DNA of 64,000 nt from Stutzerimonas kunmingensis (GTDB taxonomy: Bacteria; Pseudomonadota; Gammaproteobacteria; Pseudomonadales; Pseudomonadaceae): positions 62,001-126,000 of the forward strand of contig NZ_JACXXG010000009.1 in the NCBI RefSeq assembly GCF_014764705.1. Direction: 5' to 3'. The notes beneath the pieces are model-generated. The model had not been told where the DNA came from and did no database searches. It saw nothing but the letters and a program-made list of their open reading frames with translations. Both the position numbers and the translations under genes were made by a program. Numbering within the stretch: position 1 is the first letter of the stretch; each line of letters starts with the position of its first letter. This document shows positions 55,785-64,000 of the stretch, piece after piece.

Positions 55785-56780
55785 ATGCGGGAAACCGAAA
55801 GCGAACAGCGCGGGCTGATCCACGCCTTTGTTCTCGATGGCAGCGGCGGGGCTCGCCAGATCGGCTATAGCGATCTGCCTGAGCTGCAGCTTGCGGCCAA
55901 TGAGAGCATCTGGCTGCACTGGGATCGTGGCCAGCCCCAGGCGCAGGATTGGTTGCGCAGGCAAAGCGGGCTCAGTGGGTTCGCTTGTGATGTACTGCTT
56001 GAGGAGAACACGCGCCCGCGCGTCTTGGCGCTGCCGCAGGAAGGGCTCTTGCTGTTCTTGCGGGGGGTTAATCTGAACCCCGATGCCGAGCCGGAAGACA
56101 TGGTTTCCGTGCGCGTATTTGCCGATCAAAAGCGGGTCATCTCGCTTCGCCTTCGGCCGCTGCGCTCCACCGAAGTAGTGATTCGATTGCTGTCGGAAGG
56201 TAGGGGGCCGAAATCGACCTCTGAACTGCTGCTCTATCTGGCAGAGGCGATGACAGAGCGAGTCGATGATCTGGTCACTCAGCTGGCCGAGCGCATTGAC
56301 GCCGTGGAAGAGCGGCTCGAGGGAGATGAGCAATACACCCTGGAACATGCTTCGATGCTTTCCTTGCGCCGGCAGGCCGCGAGCCTGCGGCGCTTCCTGC
56401 TGCCGCAGCGCGAGCTCTACGGCCAGATGACGCGTAATCAACCGAGCTGGTTTGCCGAGGATGACACTGAATACTGGAACGAGCTGAGTAACCGGCTCAT
56501 CCGTTATCTGGAAGAACTCGAGATGGTCCGCGAGCGCGTGAATCTGGTGTTGGAGTCGGAGCATCGCAGGCTGAGCGAGCGGATGAACCGCACCATGTAC
56601 CTGCTGGCTATAATTACCGGCTTTTTTCTGCCGCTCAGCTTCCTGACTGGGCTGCTGGGGATCAATGTGGGTGGTATTCCCGGGGCCGAGTTTTCCTACG
56701 GGTTCGTCGTTGCCTGCCTGCTCATCGGCGGCGTTGCGCTGTTGCAATGGTGGATACTGCGCCGCCTGCGTTGGGTGTGA
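55785..56780 (+). CDS. cmaX: CorA/ZntB-like divalent cation transporter (CmaX)
   Basis: This 331-aa protein has a large cytoplasmic N-terminal domain, a long stalk helix (about 150-265) and two C-terminal membrane helices (MYLLAIITGFFLPLSFLTGL and the last ~25 residues). The family's signature loop GMN reads GIN here (LLGINVGGIPG), as in ZntB-type members. In Pseudomonas this position, just before crfX-cmpX-sigX-oprF, is occupied by cmaX. The substrate (Mg or Zn) is not settled by sequence. Confidence 0.9.
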   Translation: MRETESEQRGLIHAFVLDGSGGARQIGYSDLPELQLAANESIWLHWDRGQPQAQDWLRRQSGLSGFACDVLLEENTRPRVLALPQEGLLLFLRGVNLNPDAEPEDMVSVRVFADQKRVISLRLRPLRSTEVVIRLLSEGRGPKSTSELLLYLAEAMTERVDDLVTQLAERIDAVEERLEGDEQYTLEHASMLSLRRQAASLRRFLLPQRELYGQMTRNQPSWFAEDDTEYWNELSNRLIRYLEELEMVRERVNLVLESEHRRLSERMNRTMYLLAIITGFFLPLSFLTGLLGINVGGIPGAEFSYGFVVACLLIGGVALLQWWILRRLRWV

Positions 56781-56836
56781 ATGTGACTCCCACCTAACTG
56801 TAAGCCGTCTAGACCACATACTTTAGCGAGGTTTGC

Positions 56837-57079
56837 ATGCGCGATCCCTTCGAAGAATCCCTGCGCGATCTGCTCAACAAGCCCTCGGTTCATGATGACG
56901 ACGCTTGTCTGGGCCGTGTGTTGAAGACGGCCAACCGGCAGGTTGGCGCCGGGGACCTGTTTGCACTGATCGGTCACTGGCTGCAGGCCGTGATGATCGC
57001 AGTCAACAGCGGCTCAGGCCATGTCGCTCCGGTTTCTCGCCGAGAAACACCTAACTGTTCGTTCGATAAGGCTGATTGA
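56837..57079 (+). CDS. crfX: Conserved small protein CrfX
   Basis: This 80-aa protein (MRDPFEESLRDLLNKPSVHD at the start) has a short hydrophobic stretch (LFALIGHWLQAVMIAV, about 41-57) and a polar tail. It matches in size and position the Pseudomonas protein named CrfX, encoded between cmaX and cmpX. Its function is unknown to me. The stop codon overlaps the region of the cmpX start, indicating cotranscription. Confidence 0.85.
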   Translation: MRDPFEESLRDLLNKPSVHDDDACLGRVLKTANRQVGAGDLFALIGHWLQAVMIAVNSGSGHVAPVSRRETPNCSFDKAD

Positions 57080-57081
57080 TC

Positions 57082-57906
57082 ATGGAATTCGATCCCTGGA
57101 CCCAGAGTCTGTTGTCGGCGATGAGCTCCCTTTGGGCTTCCGTCGCCGCGTTCATTCCCCGATTGTTCGGCGCATTGGTCGTCGTCCTGCTTGGTTTCGT
57201 CGTTGCAAAGCTCCTCGACACCCTGCTTTCCAAAGTGCTTGCCAAGGTGGGCCTGGACCGGCTTATGGCGGGTACCGGTCTGACCAAGCTGCTGGGGCGG
57301 GCGGGGATCCGCATTCCGGTTTCCGCGCTGATCGGCAAGGTCGTGTACTGGTTTGTGCTGCTCATTTTTCTGGTTTCAGCCGCTGAGTCGCTGGGGCTCG
57401 AGCGAGTGTCGGCAACGCTGGATATGCTGGCCCTCTACGTACCTAAAGTCTTTGGCGCGGCACTGATTCTGCTCGCAGGCGTGCTCTTGGCGCAGTTGCT
57501 CAGCGGCCTGGTGCGTGGCGCTGCCGAGAGTGTCGGGCTGGACTATGCCAACGGCCTGGCGCGGATGGCGCAGGGGCTCGTGATCATCATCAGCATCTCC
57601 GTTGCGATCGGACAGCTCGAGGTCAAGACCGAACTCCTCAACTATGTCATCGCCATCGTGCTGATCACCGTCGGCCTGGCAGTTGCGCTTGCGTTTGGAC
57701 TCGGCAGTCGCGAGCTGGTATCGCAGATACTGGCTGGCATCTATGTGCGTGAGCTTTACGAGGTAGGGCAGCGCGTGCGCCTGGCGGATATCGAAGGACA
57801 GATCGAGGAAATCGGAACGGTCAAGACATTGCTACTGACCGACGACGGCGAACTTACCTCTGTCGCTAACAGAGTACTGCTCGAACAACGCGTCGGCAGC
57901 CGTTAG
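57082..57906 (+). CDS. cmpX: MscS-like membrane protein CmpX
   Basis: This 274-aa protein has about five hydrophobic segments before a short MscS-type soluble region (RELYEVGQRVRLADIEGQIE). It lacks the full C-terminal vestibule of MscS, so it is a short TM-rich member. It lies directly upstream of sigX; in Pseudomonas CmpX is linked to cell-envelope stress and SigX activity. I use the ATG at 57082; a TTG two codons upstream is less likely. Confidence 0.9.
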   Translation: MEFDPWTQSLLSAMSSLWASVAAFIPRLFGALVVVLLGFVVAKLLDTLLSKVLAKVGLDRLMAGTGLTKLLGRAGIRIPVSALIGKVVYWFVLLIFLVSAAESLGLERVSATLDMLALYVPKVFGAALILLAGVLLAQLLSGLVRGAAESVGLDYANGLARMAQGLVIIISISVAIGQLEVKTELLNYVIAIVLITVGLAVALAFGLGSRELVSQILAGIYVRELYEVGQRVRLADIEGQIEEIGTVKTLLLTDDGELTSVANRVLLEQRVGSR

Positions 57907-57989
57907 CCTTGCGATTCTGGTAAAGTACGTCGCCTTTTTTCCGGTTTCCTTAATGGTGGCCGTGCCCCCGACTGCCGGCTCGAAGCGTC

Positions 57990-58580
57990 TTGACTAAAAC
58001 CCCATCGTCCATATCGCGCTACGACCCTCGCCAGCTCACCGACGAAGAGCTGGTGCAGCATGCTCATGTCGAACTATTTCATATAACGCGTGCATATGAA
58101 GAGCTTATGCGGCGATATCAGCGCACACTGTTCAATGTATGTGCGCGTTACTTGGGGAACGAGCGGGACGCCGACGATGTATGTCAGGAAGTTATGCTCA
58201 AGGTTTTATATGGGCTGAAAAACTTCGAGGGCAAATCGAAATTCAAGACGTGGCTATATAGCATCACTTATAATGAATGCATTACTCAATATCGCAAGGA
58301 GCGCCGCAAGCGGCGTTTGCTTGACGCACTCAGCCTCGACCCGCTTGAAGAGGCATCCGACGAGAAGGCGCCGAGAATCGAGGAGAAGACTGGGCTCGAC
58401 CGGTGGCTCGTGCATGTGAATCCGATCGATCGAGAGATACTGGTGTTGCGTTTTGTTGCTGAACTTGAGTTTCAAGAAATCGCGGACATCATGCATATGG
58501 GTTTGAGTGCAACGAAGATGCGATACAAGCGTGCGCTCGATAAGCTGCGGGAAAAATTTTCCGATACTACTGAAACTTAA
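57990..58580 (+). CDS. sigX: ECF sigma factor SigX
   Basis: This 196-aa ECF sigma factor has region 2 (RAYEELMRRYQRTLFNVCAR, DADDVCQEVMLKVLYGL, KFKTWLYSITYNECI) and region 4.2 (FQEIADIMHMGLSATKMRYK). It controls envelope and fatty-acid genes, including oprF encoded just downstream. The start is a TTG at 57990 (in the position of the expected N-terminus); no ATG fits without losing region 2 flanking sequence. Codon use is more AT-rich here than in neighbours. No anti-sigma gene is adjacent. Confidence 0.93.
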   Translation: MTKTPSSISRYDPRQLTDEELVQHAHVELFHITRAYEELMRRYQRTLFNVCARYLGNERDADDVCQEVMLKVLYGLKNFEGKSKFKTWLYSITYNECITQYRKERRKRRLLDALSLDPLEEASDEKAPRIEEKTGLDRWLVHVNPIDREILVLRFVAELEFQEIADIMHMGLSATKMRYKRALDKLREKFSDTTET

Positions 58581-58679
58581 TCCTGGAAACTTGTCTTATA
58601 CCTTGCGAACAGCTTGGGCATACAGACAGCCGGTTTCCTTAGATTGTTCTGACTCTAACCACCAGATGGGGATTTACGG

Positions 58680-59672
58680 ATGAAACTTAAAAACACCTTA
58701 GGCGTCGTTATCGGTTCGATGGTTGCCGCCACTTCTCTCAGCGCGCTGGCCCAAGGACAGGGCGCCGTAGAGGTGGAAGCGTTCGGTAAGCACTATTTCA
58801 CCGATAGCTCGCGTGACGTGCAGCGTGACGGCGAGCTTTATGGTGCTGGCGCCAGCTACTTCCTTACCGATGATGTTTCCCTGGGCCTGTCCTACGGCGA
58901 ATACCATGACCTGACCTCCAAGGATCCGGTCGGCGCCGATGGCAGCCACAAGAACATCAAGGGCAGCCTTACTTCGCTGGATGCTGCCTACCACTTCGGC
59001 GCGCCAGGCGTAGGTCTGCGTCCGTACGTCTCCGCTGGTGTGGCTCATCAGAGCATCGGCCAGGCGACTCGTGGCGGTCGTGACAGCAGCACCTTCGCTA
59101 ATGTTGGTACCGGTCTGAAGTACTACTTCACCGAGAACTTCTTTGCCAAGGCCAGCGTCGACGGCATGTACAACATCGATGCAGACGAAGCTGAGTGGAT
59201 GGCTGGTGTTGGTGTCGGTCTGAACTTCGGTGGTGGTGCTCGCGAGGTTGCAGCAGTCGAGCCGACTCCAGAGCCGGCTCCGGCTCCGATTGTCGACAAC
59301 GAACCAGAGCCTGCTCCTGAGCTGGTCCGTGTCGAACTGGACGTCAAGTTCGATTTCGACAAGTCGCGCGTTCGTGAAGAAAGCTACAGCGATATCAAGA
59401 ACCTCGCTGACTTCATGCAGCAGTACCCGCAGACCAACACCACTGTTGAAGGTCACACTGACTCCGTTGGTACTGACCAGTACAACCAGCGTCTGTCCGA
59501 GCGTCGTGCCGAAGCAGTGCGCAACGTTCTCGTCAACGAATACGGTGTTGAGGGTGGCCGCGTGAACTCCACAGGTTACGGTGAGTCCCGTCCGGTTGCC
59601 GACAACGCCACTGAGGAAGGTCGTCAGATCAACCGTCGCGTTGAAGCAGAAGTGGAAGCTCAGGTTCAGTAA
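58680..59672 (+). CDS. oprF: Major outer-membrane porin OprF
   Basis: This 330-aa protein has a signal peptide (MKLKNTLGVVIGSMVAATSL, cleavage near ALA-QG) and an eight-stranded N-terminal barrel (to about 195). A Pro/Glu-rich linker (about 199-222) follows, then an OmpA-like peptidoglycan-binding domain (FDFDKSRVREESYSDIKNL, GHTDSVGTDQYNQRLSERRA). It provides slow porin activity and anchors the outer membrane to the wall. Unlike the P. aeruginosa protein, the linker here has no cysteines. A terminator follows within 20 bases. Confidence 0.96.
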   Translation: MKLKNTLGVVIGSMVAATSLSALAQGQGAVEVEAFGKHYFTDSSRDVQRDGELYGAGASYFLTDDVSLGLSYGEYHDLTSKDPVGADGSHKNIKGSLTSLDAAYHFGAPGVGLRPYVSAGVAHQSIGQATRGGRDSSTFANVGTGLKYYFTENFFAKASVDGMYNIDADEAEWMAGVGVGLNFGGGAREVAAVEPTPEPAPAPIVDNEPEPAPELVRVELDVKFDFDKSRVREESYSDIKNLADFMQQYPQTNTTVEGHTDSVGTDQYNQRLSERRAEAVRNVLVNEYGVEGGRVNSTGYGESRPVADNATEEGRQINRRVEAEVEAQVQ

Positions 59673-59690
59673 TCTGAGTTAGCTACGTCT

Positions 59691-59720
59691 AGAAAAGCCC
59701 GGCTAGTCCGGGCTTTTCTT
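59691..59720 (+). terminator. Terminator after oprF
   Basis: AGAAAAGCCCGG-CTAGT-CCGGGCTTTTCTTT, a strong stem with a T-rich tail shortly after the oprF stop. Confidence 0.93.
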
Positions 59721-59876
59721 TGTCTGTGGGAAAAGACTATCTAGTGGCAATCCCTTTTCTCGATGGTGTTTTTGCTGCGGCTGTGCTGCATGGTGATGGC
59801 TGGTGCGGCCGGTGCGCATTGCTGTACAGGCGTTGGTCGCCGCTCCGATTGGAAGGGTGCAGCGGCGATGGAGGCA

Positions 59877-59910
59877 ATAAAAAACCCCGCCGAGGCGGGG
59901 TTTTTTATTG
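59877..59910 (-). terminator. Terminator after acnB
   Basis: AAAAAACCCCGC-CGA-GGCGGGGTTTTTT is symmetric, so it works on both strands; it lies 14 bases after the acnB stop. The stretch between the oprF terminator and this one (59721-59876) holds no recognisable gene. Confidence 0.93.
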
Positions 59911-59923
59911 CCTTACGGCGTCA

Positions 59924-62533
59924 TCAGACTTCGACGACCTTGATCTTGGCCTTCTCCGCAGCGTCACGGAATTCGGCGATCTGGTCGAAAGACAGGTAGC
60001 GATAGATATCGGCAGCCATGCTATCGATGTTCTTCGCGTATTCCATGTACTCCTCGACGGTCGGTAGCTTGCCGGTGATGGATGCTACTGCCGCCAGCTC
60101 TGCCGAAGCCAGGTAGACGTTAGTGGCGTCACCCAGACGATTCGGGAAGTTACGAGTGGAGGTAGAGACCACAGTGGACCCGGTTTGCACGCGAGCCTGG
60201 TTACCCATGCACAGCGAGCAGCCCGGCATTTCCATGCGCGCGCCAGCCTTGCCGTAGATGCCGTAGTAGCCTTCCTCGGTCAGCTGATGAGCGTCCATCT
60301 TGGTCGGCGGAGCCAGCCACAGACGGGTCGGAATGCCACCCTTGACCTTGTCGAGCAGCTTGCCGGCAGCGCGGAAGTGGCCGATGTTGGTCATGCAGGA
60401 GCCGATGAAGACTTCGTCGATCTTCTCGCCAGCAACGGTGGACAGCAGGCGGGCATCGTCCGGGTCGTTCGGCGCGCAGAGCACGGGCTCTTTCACTTCG
60501 GCCAGGTCGATTTCGATCACTGCAGCGTATTCGGCGTCCTTATCTGCTTCCAGCAGCTTCGGATCGGCGACCCACGCTTCCATCGCTTGAGCGCGGCGCT
60601 CCAGGGTGCGGGCATCACCGTAACCTTCGCTGATCATCCAGCGCAGCATGGTGATGTTGGACTTCAGGTACTCGGCGATCGACTCTTCCGGCAGCTTGAT
60701 GGTGCAGCCGGCAGCCGAACGCTCGGCGGAGGCGTCGGACAGCTCGAATGCCTGCTCCACGGTCAGTTGGTTGAGACCTTCGATCTCGAGAATGCGACCG
60801 GAGAAGATGTTCTTCTTGCCCTTCTTCTCGACAGTCAGCAGACCCTGCTGAATGGCGTAGTAGGGGATGGCATGAACCAGGTCACGCAGGGTGATGCCGG
60901 GCTGCATCTGACCCTTGAAGCGAACCAGTACGGATTCCGGCATGTCCAGCGGCATGACGCCAGTGGCGGCGGCGAAGGCGACCAGGCCGGAACCGGCGGG
61001 GAAGGAGATGCCGATTGGGAAGCGGGTGTGCGAGTCACCACCGGTACCAACGGTATCCGGCAGCAGCATGCGGTTCAGCCAGCTGTGGATGATGCCGTCG
61101 CCCGGACGCAGGGACACGCCGCTGCGGTTCATGATGAAGTCCGGCAGGGTGTGGTGGGTGTTGACGTCGATCGGCTTTGGATAGGCAGCTGTGTGGCAGA
61201 ACGACTGCATGACCAGATCGGCGGAGAAGCCCAGGCAAGCCAGGTCTTTCAGCTCGTCGCGAGTCATCGGGCCAGTGGTGTCCTGGGAGCCGACGGTGGT
61301 CATCTTCGGTTCGCAGTAGGTGCCTGGACGAACGCCCTTGCCTTCCGGCAAGCCGCAGGCGCGACCGACCATCTTCTGCGCGAGGGTGAAACCTTTGCCA
61401 CTGTCAGTCGGCGCTTCCGGCTTCTTGAACAGGGTGGACGGTGCCAGACCCAGCTCGGCGCGGGCCTTCTCGGTCAGGCCGCGGCCGATGATCAGCGGAA
61501 TACGACCGCCAGCACGGACTTCGTCCAGCAGGACGTCGGTCTTCAGTTCGAAAGTGGTGACGACTTCATCGGTGCCGTGCTTGCAAACCTTGCCAGCGTA
61601 TGGGTAGACGTCGATCACGTCGCCCATGGCCAGGTTGCTGCAGTCGAATTCGATCGGCAGGGCACCGGCATCTTCCATGGTGTTGTAGAAGATCGGGGCG
61701 ATCTTTGTGCCGAAGCAGAAGCCACCAGCGCGCTTGTTCGGCACGTTCGGGATGTCGTCACCGAAGAACCATAGCACGGAGTTGGTAGCCGACTTGCGCG
61801 AGGAGCCGGTACCGACCACGTCGCCGACATAAGCAACTGGGAAGCCCTTGGCTTTCAGTTCTTCCATCTGCTTGATTGGGCCGACCGAGCCCGGTACGTC
61901 CGGGTTGATGCCTTCACGGGCCATTTTCAGCATGGCCAGCGCGTGCAGTGGGATGTCAGGGCGCGACCAGGCGTCTGGAGCAGGCGACAGATCGTCGGTG
62001 TTGGTTTCGCCAGTGACCTTGAATACGGACAGGGAAACTTTTTCGGCAACTGCCGGGCGGTTGGTGAACCACTCGCCTTCGGCCCAGGACTGCATCACAG
62101 CCTTGGCATGCTCGTTACCGGCCTTGGCCTTTTCGGCCACGTCGTGGAAAGCGTCGAACATCAGCAGGGTGTGCTTCAGTTGCTCGGCGGCAACGGCGGC
62201 CAGTTCGGCGTTATCCAGCAGCTCGACCAGAGTGGCGATGTTGTAGCCGCCCTGCATGGTGCCCAGCAGTTCGACAGCGCGCTGCTTGCTCAGCAATGGC
62301 GAGGAGGTTTCACCTTTGGCCAGGGCGGACAGGAAGCCGGCCTTGACGTAGGCGGCTTCGTCGACGCCAGCGGGGACGCGGTTAGTGATCAGGTCAACGA
62401 GGAATTCTTCTTCGCCGGCTGGCGGATTCTTCAGCAGCTCAACCAGGCCTGCGGTTTGCTCGGCGTTCAGCGGCTGGGGCACGACGCCCTGGGCGGCACG
62501 CTCTTCTACGTGTTTGCGATAGGCTTCAAGCAC
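59924..62533 (-). CDS. acnB: Bifunctional aconitate hydratase 2/2-methylisocitrate dehydratase AcnB
   Basis: This 869-aa aconitase of the B type has an N-terminal HEAT-like domain ([14 protein letters not shown] to about 160), a swivelling domain placed before the catalytic core, and cluster ligands in [12 protein letters not shown] and [12 protein letters not shown]. It serves the TCA cycle and can hydrate 2-methylaconitate, so it complements acnD/prpF in this window. I take the GTG at 62533, because GAGGG is eight bases upstream and the usual N-terminus begins there; ATGs six and five codons upstream overlap that site. Confidence 0.95.
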   Translation of the reverse strand: MLEAYRKHVEERAAQGVVPQPLNAEQTAGLVELLKNPPAGEEEFLVDLITNRVPAGVDEAAYVKAGFLSALAKGETSSPLLSKQRAVELLGTMQGGYNIATLVELLDNAELAAVAAEQLKHTLLMFDAFHDVAEKAKAGNEHAKAVMQSWAEGEWFTNRPAVAEKVSLSVFKVTGETNTDDLSPAPDAWSRPDIPLHALAMLKMAREGINPDVPGSVGPIKQMEELKAKGFPVAYVGDVVGTGSSRKSATNSVLWFFGDDIPNVPNKRAGGFCFGTKIAPIFYNTMEDAGALPIEFDCSNLAMGDVIDVYPYAGKVCKHGTDEVVTTFELKTDVLLDEVRAGGRIPLIIGRGLTEKARAELGLAPSTLFKKPEAPTDSGKGFTLAQKMVGRACGLPEGKGVRPGTYCEPKMTTVGSQDTTGPMTRDELKDLACLGFSADLVMQSFCHTAAYPKPIDVNTHHTLPDFIMNRSGVSLRPGDGIIHSWLNRMLLPDTVGTGGDSHTRFPIGISFPAGSGLVAFAAATGVMPLDMPESVLVRFKGQMQPGITLRDLVHAIPYYAIQQGLLTVEKKGKKNIFSGRILEIEGLNQLTVEQAFELSDASAERSAAGCTIKLPEESIAEYLKSNITMLRWMISEGYGDARTLERRAQAMEAWVADPKLLEADKDAEYAAVIEIDLAEVKEPVLCAPNDPDDARLLSTVAGEKIDEVFIGSCMTNIGHFRAAGKLLDKVKGGIPTRLWLAPPTKMDAHQLTEEGYYGIYGKAGARMEMPGCSLCMGNQARVQTGSTVVSTSTRNFPNRLGDATNVYLASAELAAVASITGKLPTVEEYMEYAKNIDSMAADIYRYLSFDQIAEFRDAAEKAKIKVVEV

Positions 62534-62940
62534 AGTTTTTACCCTCATCATTGGTCCCTTGGGTGTTTCGGGACGCGCATCCGGAAGCTGTTTTCAAAGT
62601 TTTACGCCGGGCGGGCGAGGCCGGATGGGCAGGGTAAAGATAAATCTGCGCATCCGGCACGCAGCCGGTTCAACTGTGCTCGTGACGCTTTGAAAACAGC
62701 TTCGTATGGAATGTGGCGCCAAAAACGGCGGGCCGATACTACTGGAAATGGCCCCAAAAGTTAAGTCGAGCGCCAGCGACGGCCGCCGCCAAGGCGTCGT
62801 GAGCTTGCGTGAAAAGATTTCGCTCGGGCCCGCGGGGCCTGGGCTTGTGGCGGCGCAAGAGGGGCCCACGCTTTAAACAAAGATGACCCTGGTAGGACAA
62901 AAGTCTAAGATGCTCGGCCCGCCATCAACCTGCTTCGGTC
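62534..62940. promoter_or_regulatory. acnB upstream region with a long inverted repeat
   Basis: GAAGCTGTTTTCAAAG (62584-62599) and CTTTGAAAACAGCTTC (62688-62703) are perfect 16-base inverted repeats 88 bases apart. Inside, GCGCATCCGG recurs at 62577 and 62649. If transcribed as acnB leader, the arms would close a structured domain about 50 bases before the start. The rest of the interval, up to the DUF1289 gene, shows no gene. Confidence 0.6.
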
Positions 62941-63417
62941 ATGTCCTCACAGCGCATCAAAACCCCTTGCATTGGTCTGTGCTCGACCGTGTACGGCGAT
63001 ATCGTCTGCCGTGGGTGCAAGCGATTCCATCATGAGGTGGTTAACTGGAACGCCTATGGCGAAGAGGAAAAGCGGGCGGTATGGCGGCGTCTGGAAATCC
63101 TCCTGGCGCAGGTCATGACGGCCAAGCTCGAAGTGTTCGATGCTCAGCTGTTGCGCCAGCAGCTGGAGGCTCGGCAGATCCGCTTTGTAGTGGAGCAGTC
63201 TCCCTACTGCTGGGCCTATCAGTTGATCGCGCGCGGTGCGCGGCTGATTCAGCAGCTCGAAGCCTATGGCGTTGCTTTGCTACCCGAATTCCGTGATCGA
63301 CCGCTGCCTGAACTGCGCGACGCGATCGATCAGGAGTTCTTCCTGCTTTCCGAGGCTCATTACGAGCGCTACATCGCGCCACGCTTTCTAGCGGAAGGTA
63401 TCGACTTCAAGGTCTGA
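62941..63417 (+). CDS. DUF1289 domain-containing protein
   Basis: This 158-aa protein begins with the DUF1289 motif TPCIGLCSTVYGDIVCRGC: four Cys (two C-x3-C/C-x2-C pairs) that probably bind zinc or an iron-sulfur cluster. The WNAYGEEEKRAVW segment follows. The rest (about 70-158) is helical and lacks known motifs, making it longer than the minimal ~60-aa family members. No partner is evident. The function is unknown. Confidence 0.88.
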   Translation: MSSQRIKTPCIGLCSTVYGDIVCRGCKRFHHEVVNWNAYGEEEKRAVWRRLEILLAQVMTAKLEVFDAQLLRQQLEARQIRFVVEQSPYCWAYQLIARGARLIQQLEAYGVALLPEFRDRPLPELRDAIDQEFFLLSEAHYERYIAPRFLAEGIDFKV

Positions 63418-63458
63418 TGAAGCCCACGGGCCAGCGTTTTCGTTCGAAGCGGTCTGAC

Positions 63459-64000
63459 TCAGTGGCGAACCAGGTCTTCGAGGTGATCGATGATGTCGTT
63501 GGGCTTGAGTACCAGGACATCGCTTTCCAGCGTGTCGAGCACCACCTCGGCAGTGTTACCCATCAGTGCGCCAGAGAATCCGGTCCTTGCCACTGTGCCA
63601 ATCACTGTGACGACTGCCTTGAGCTGGTGGCAAACGCGCGGAATCAGCGCATCGGCTGGGCCTTCCTCGACATGTAGCCGAGCGTCAGGAATCTGAAACT
63701 CTTCCTGGAACTGCTTGCAGGCATCTCTATACCGAGCTTCGATGGTTTCCTTGAGTTGGAACGCCGGGTCGGCGGCGGAAAGCATCGCTGAAGGATGCGC
63801 ACTGATGACGTGCAGCTTGCCGTCGGCGAGGCTGGCGATCTCGTAGCCGTGATTGATGATGGTCGCGTGCAGCGTGCGGTGTTCCAGATCGGCGTTGCCG
63901 ACGTCCACCGCGGCGAGAATGTTTCCACCTGTCCATGGCTTGTCAGTTTTCACCATCAGCACCGGACTGGGGCAATAACGCAGCAGCTTCCAGTCCTCGG
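63459..64000 (-). CDS. Universal stress protein, UspA family (5' truncated by window)
   Basis: The frame continues past the window edge. The visible 180 residues start EDWKLLRYCPSPVLMVK, which is the end of one Usp domain, and continue with a full second domain (NILAAVDVGNADLEHRTLHA to VLVLKPNDIIDHL). It is therefore a tandem UspE-like protein. The ATP-binding G-x2-G-x9-G-S pattern is degenerate here (IGTVARTGFSGALMGNTAE). Roles are in stress survival and anaerobic or osmotic adaptation. Confidence 0.9.
   Translation of the reverse strand, partial: EDWKLLRYCPSPVLMVKTDKPWTGGNILAAVDVGNADLEHRTLHATIINHGYEIASLADGKLHVISAHPSAMLSAADPAFQLKETIEARYRDACKQFQEEFQIPDARLHVEEGPADALIPRVCHQLKAVVTVIGTVARTGFSGALMGNTAEVVLDTLESDVLVLKPNDIIDHLEDLVRH

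Overview
The window comes from a high-GC gammaproteobacterium of the Pseudomonas/Stutzerimonas group. Markers include oprI, the cmaX-crfX-cmpX-sigX-oprF block, thrH, a Pseudomonas-type lipase with its foldase, AcnB, and the AcnD/PrpF form of the 2-methylcitrate cycle. Gene identities come from reading translated sequence and motifs; no database search was run.

Region 1 (1-21783) is a guanidine-centred accessory island on the minus strand. It has two operons, each preceded by a guanidine-I (ykkC-type) riboswitch. The downstream one (10243 to 890) encodes a substrate-binding protein, a membrane di-iron desaturase/hydroxylase, two short-chain dehydrogenases, an EamA transporter, a creatininase, a cysteine hydrolase of the isochorismatase/N-carbamoylsarcosine type, a metallo-beta-lactamase-fold hydrolase, an unrecognised protein, and an ABC permease and ATPase. 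Nine of its eleven genes overlap or nearly overlap their neighbours. The upstream one (21711 to 12267) carries a second permease/ATPase pair, the two carboxyguanidine deiminase subunits, a biotin-dependent guanidine (urea-type) carboxylase and allophanate hydrolase: the known route from guanidine to ammonia and CO2. It has a close sigma-54 promoter match. I infer that the first operon takes up and breaks down a substituted or cyclic guanidine and that the second assimilates the guanidine released. The carboxylase gene carries an in-frame insertion of palindromic repeats. Between the operons lie a 28-aa membrane peptide and an MscS-like channel.

Region 2 (21931-34250) looks like core chromosome: chemoreceptor, TatD nuclease, MltF-like lytic transglycosylase, lipase foldase and lipase (with a sigma-54 promoter match), GreB, a YbbAP-type ABC exporter, TesA esterase, an L,D-transpeptidase and OprI.

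Region 3 (34643-44531) holds a GNAT protein, DAHP synthase, a ketopantoate reductase-like protein, CysB, CysH (iron-sulfur APS reductase), ThrH, PabB, and a three-gene set of retropepsin-like protease, inactive transglutaminase/7TM protein and ATP-grasp ligase. The biochemical job of that set is open.

Region 4 (44700-51612) is a propionate (2-methylcitrate) operon, gntR-prpB-prpC-acnD-prpF, with two GntR-type operators and hairpins in three of its junctions. No prpD follows. Region 5 (51705-64000) is core again: PpsR/PpsA, RraA, cmaX-crfX-cmpX-sigX-oprF, AcnB, a DUF1289 protein and a truncated universal stress protein. No tRNA, rRNA, CRISPR array, transposase or integrase was recognised.
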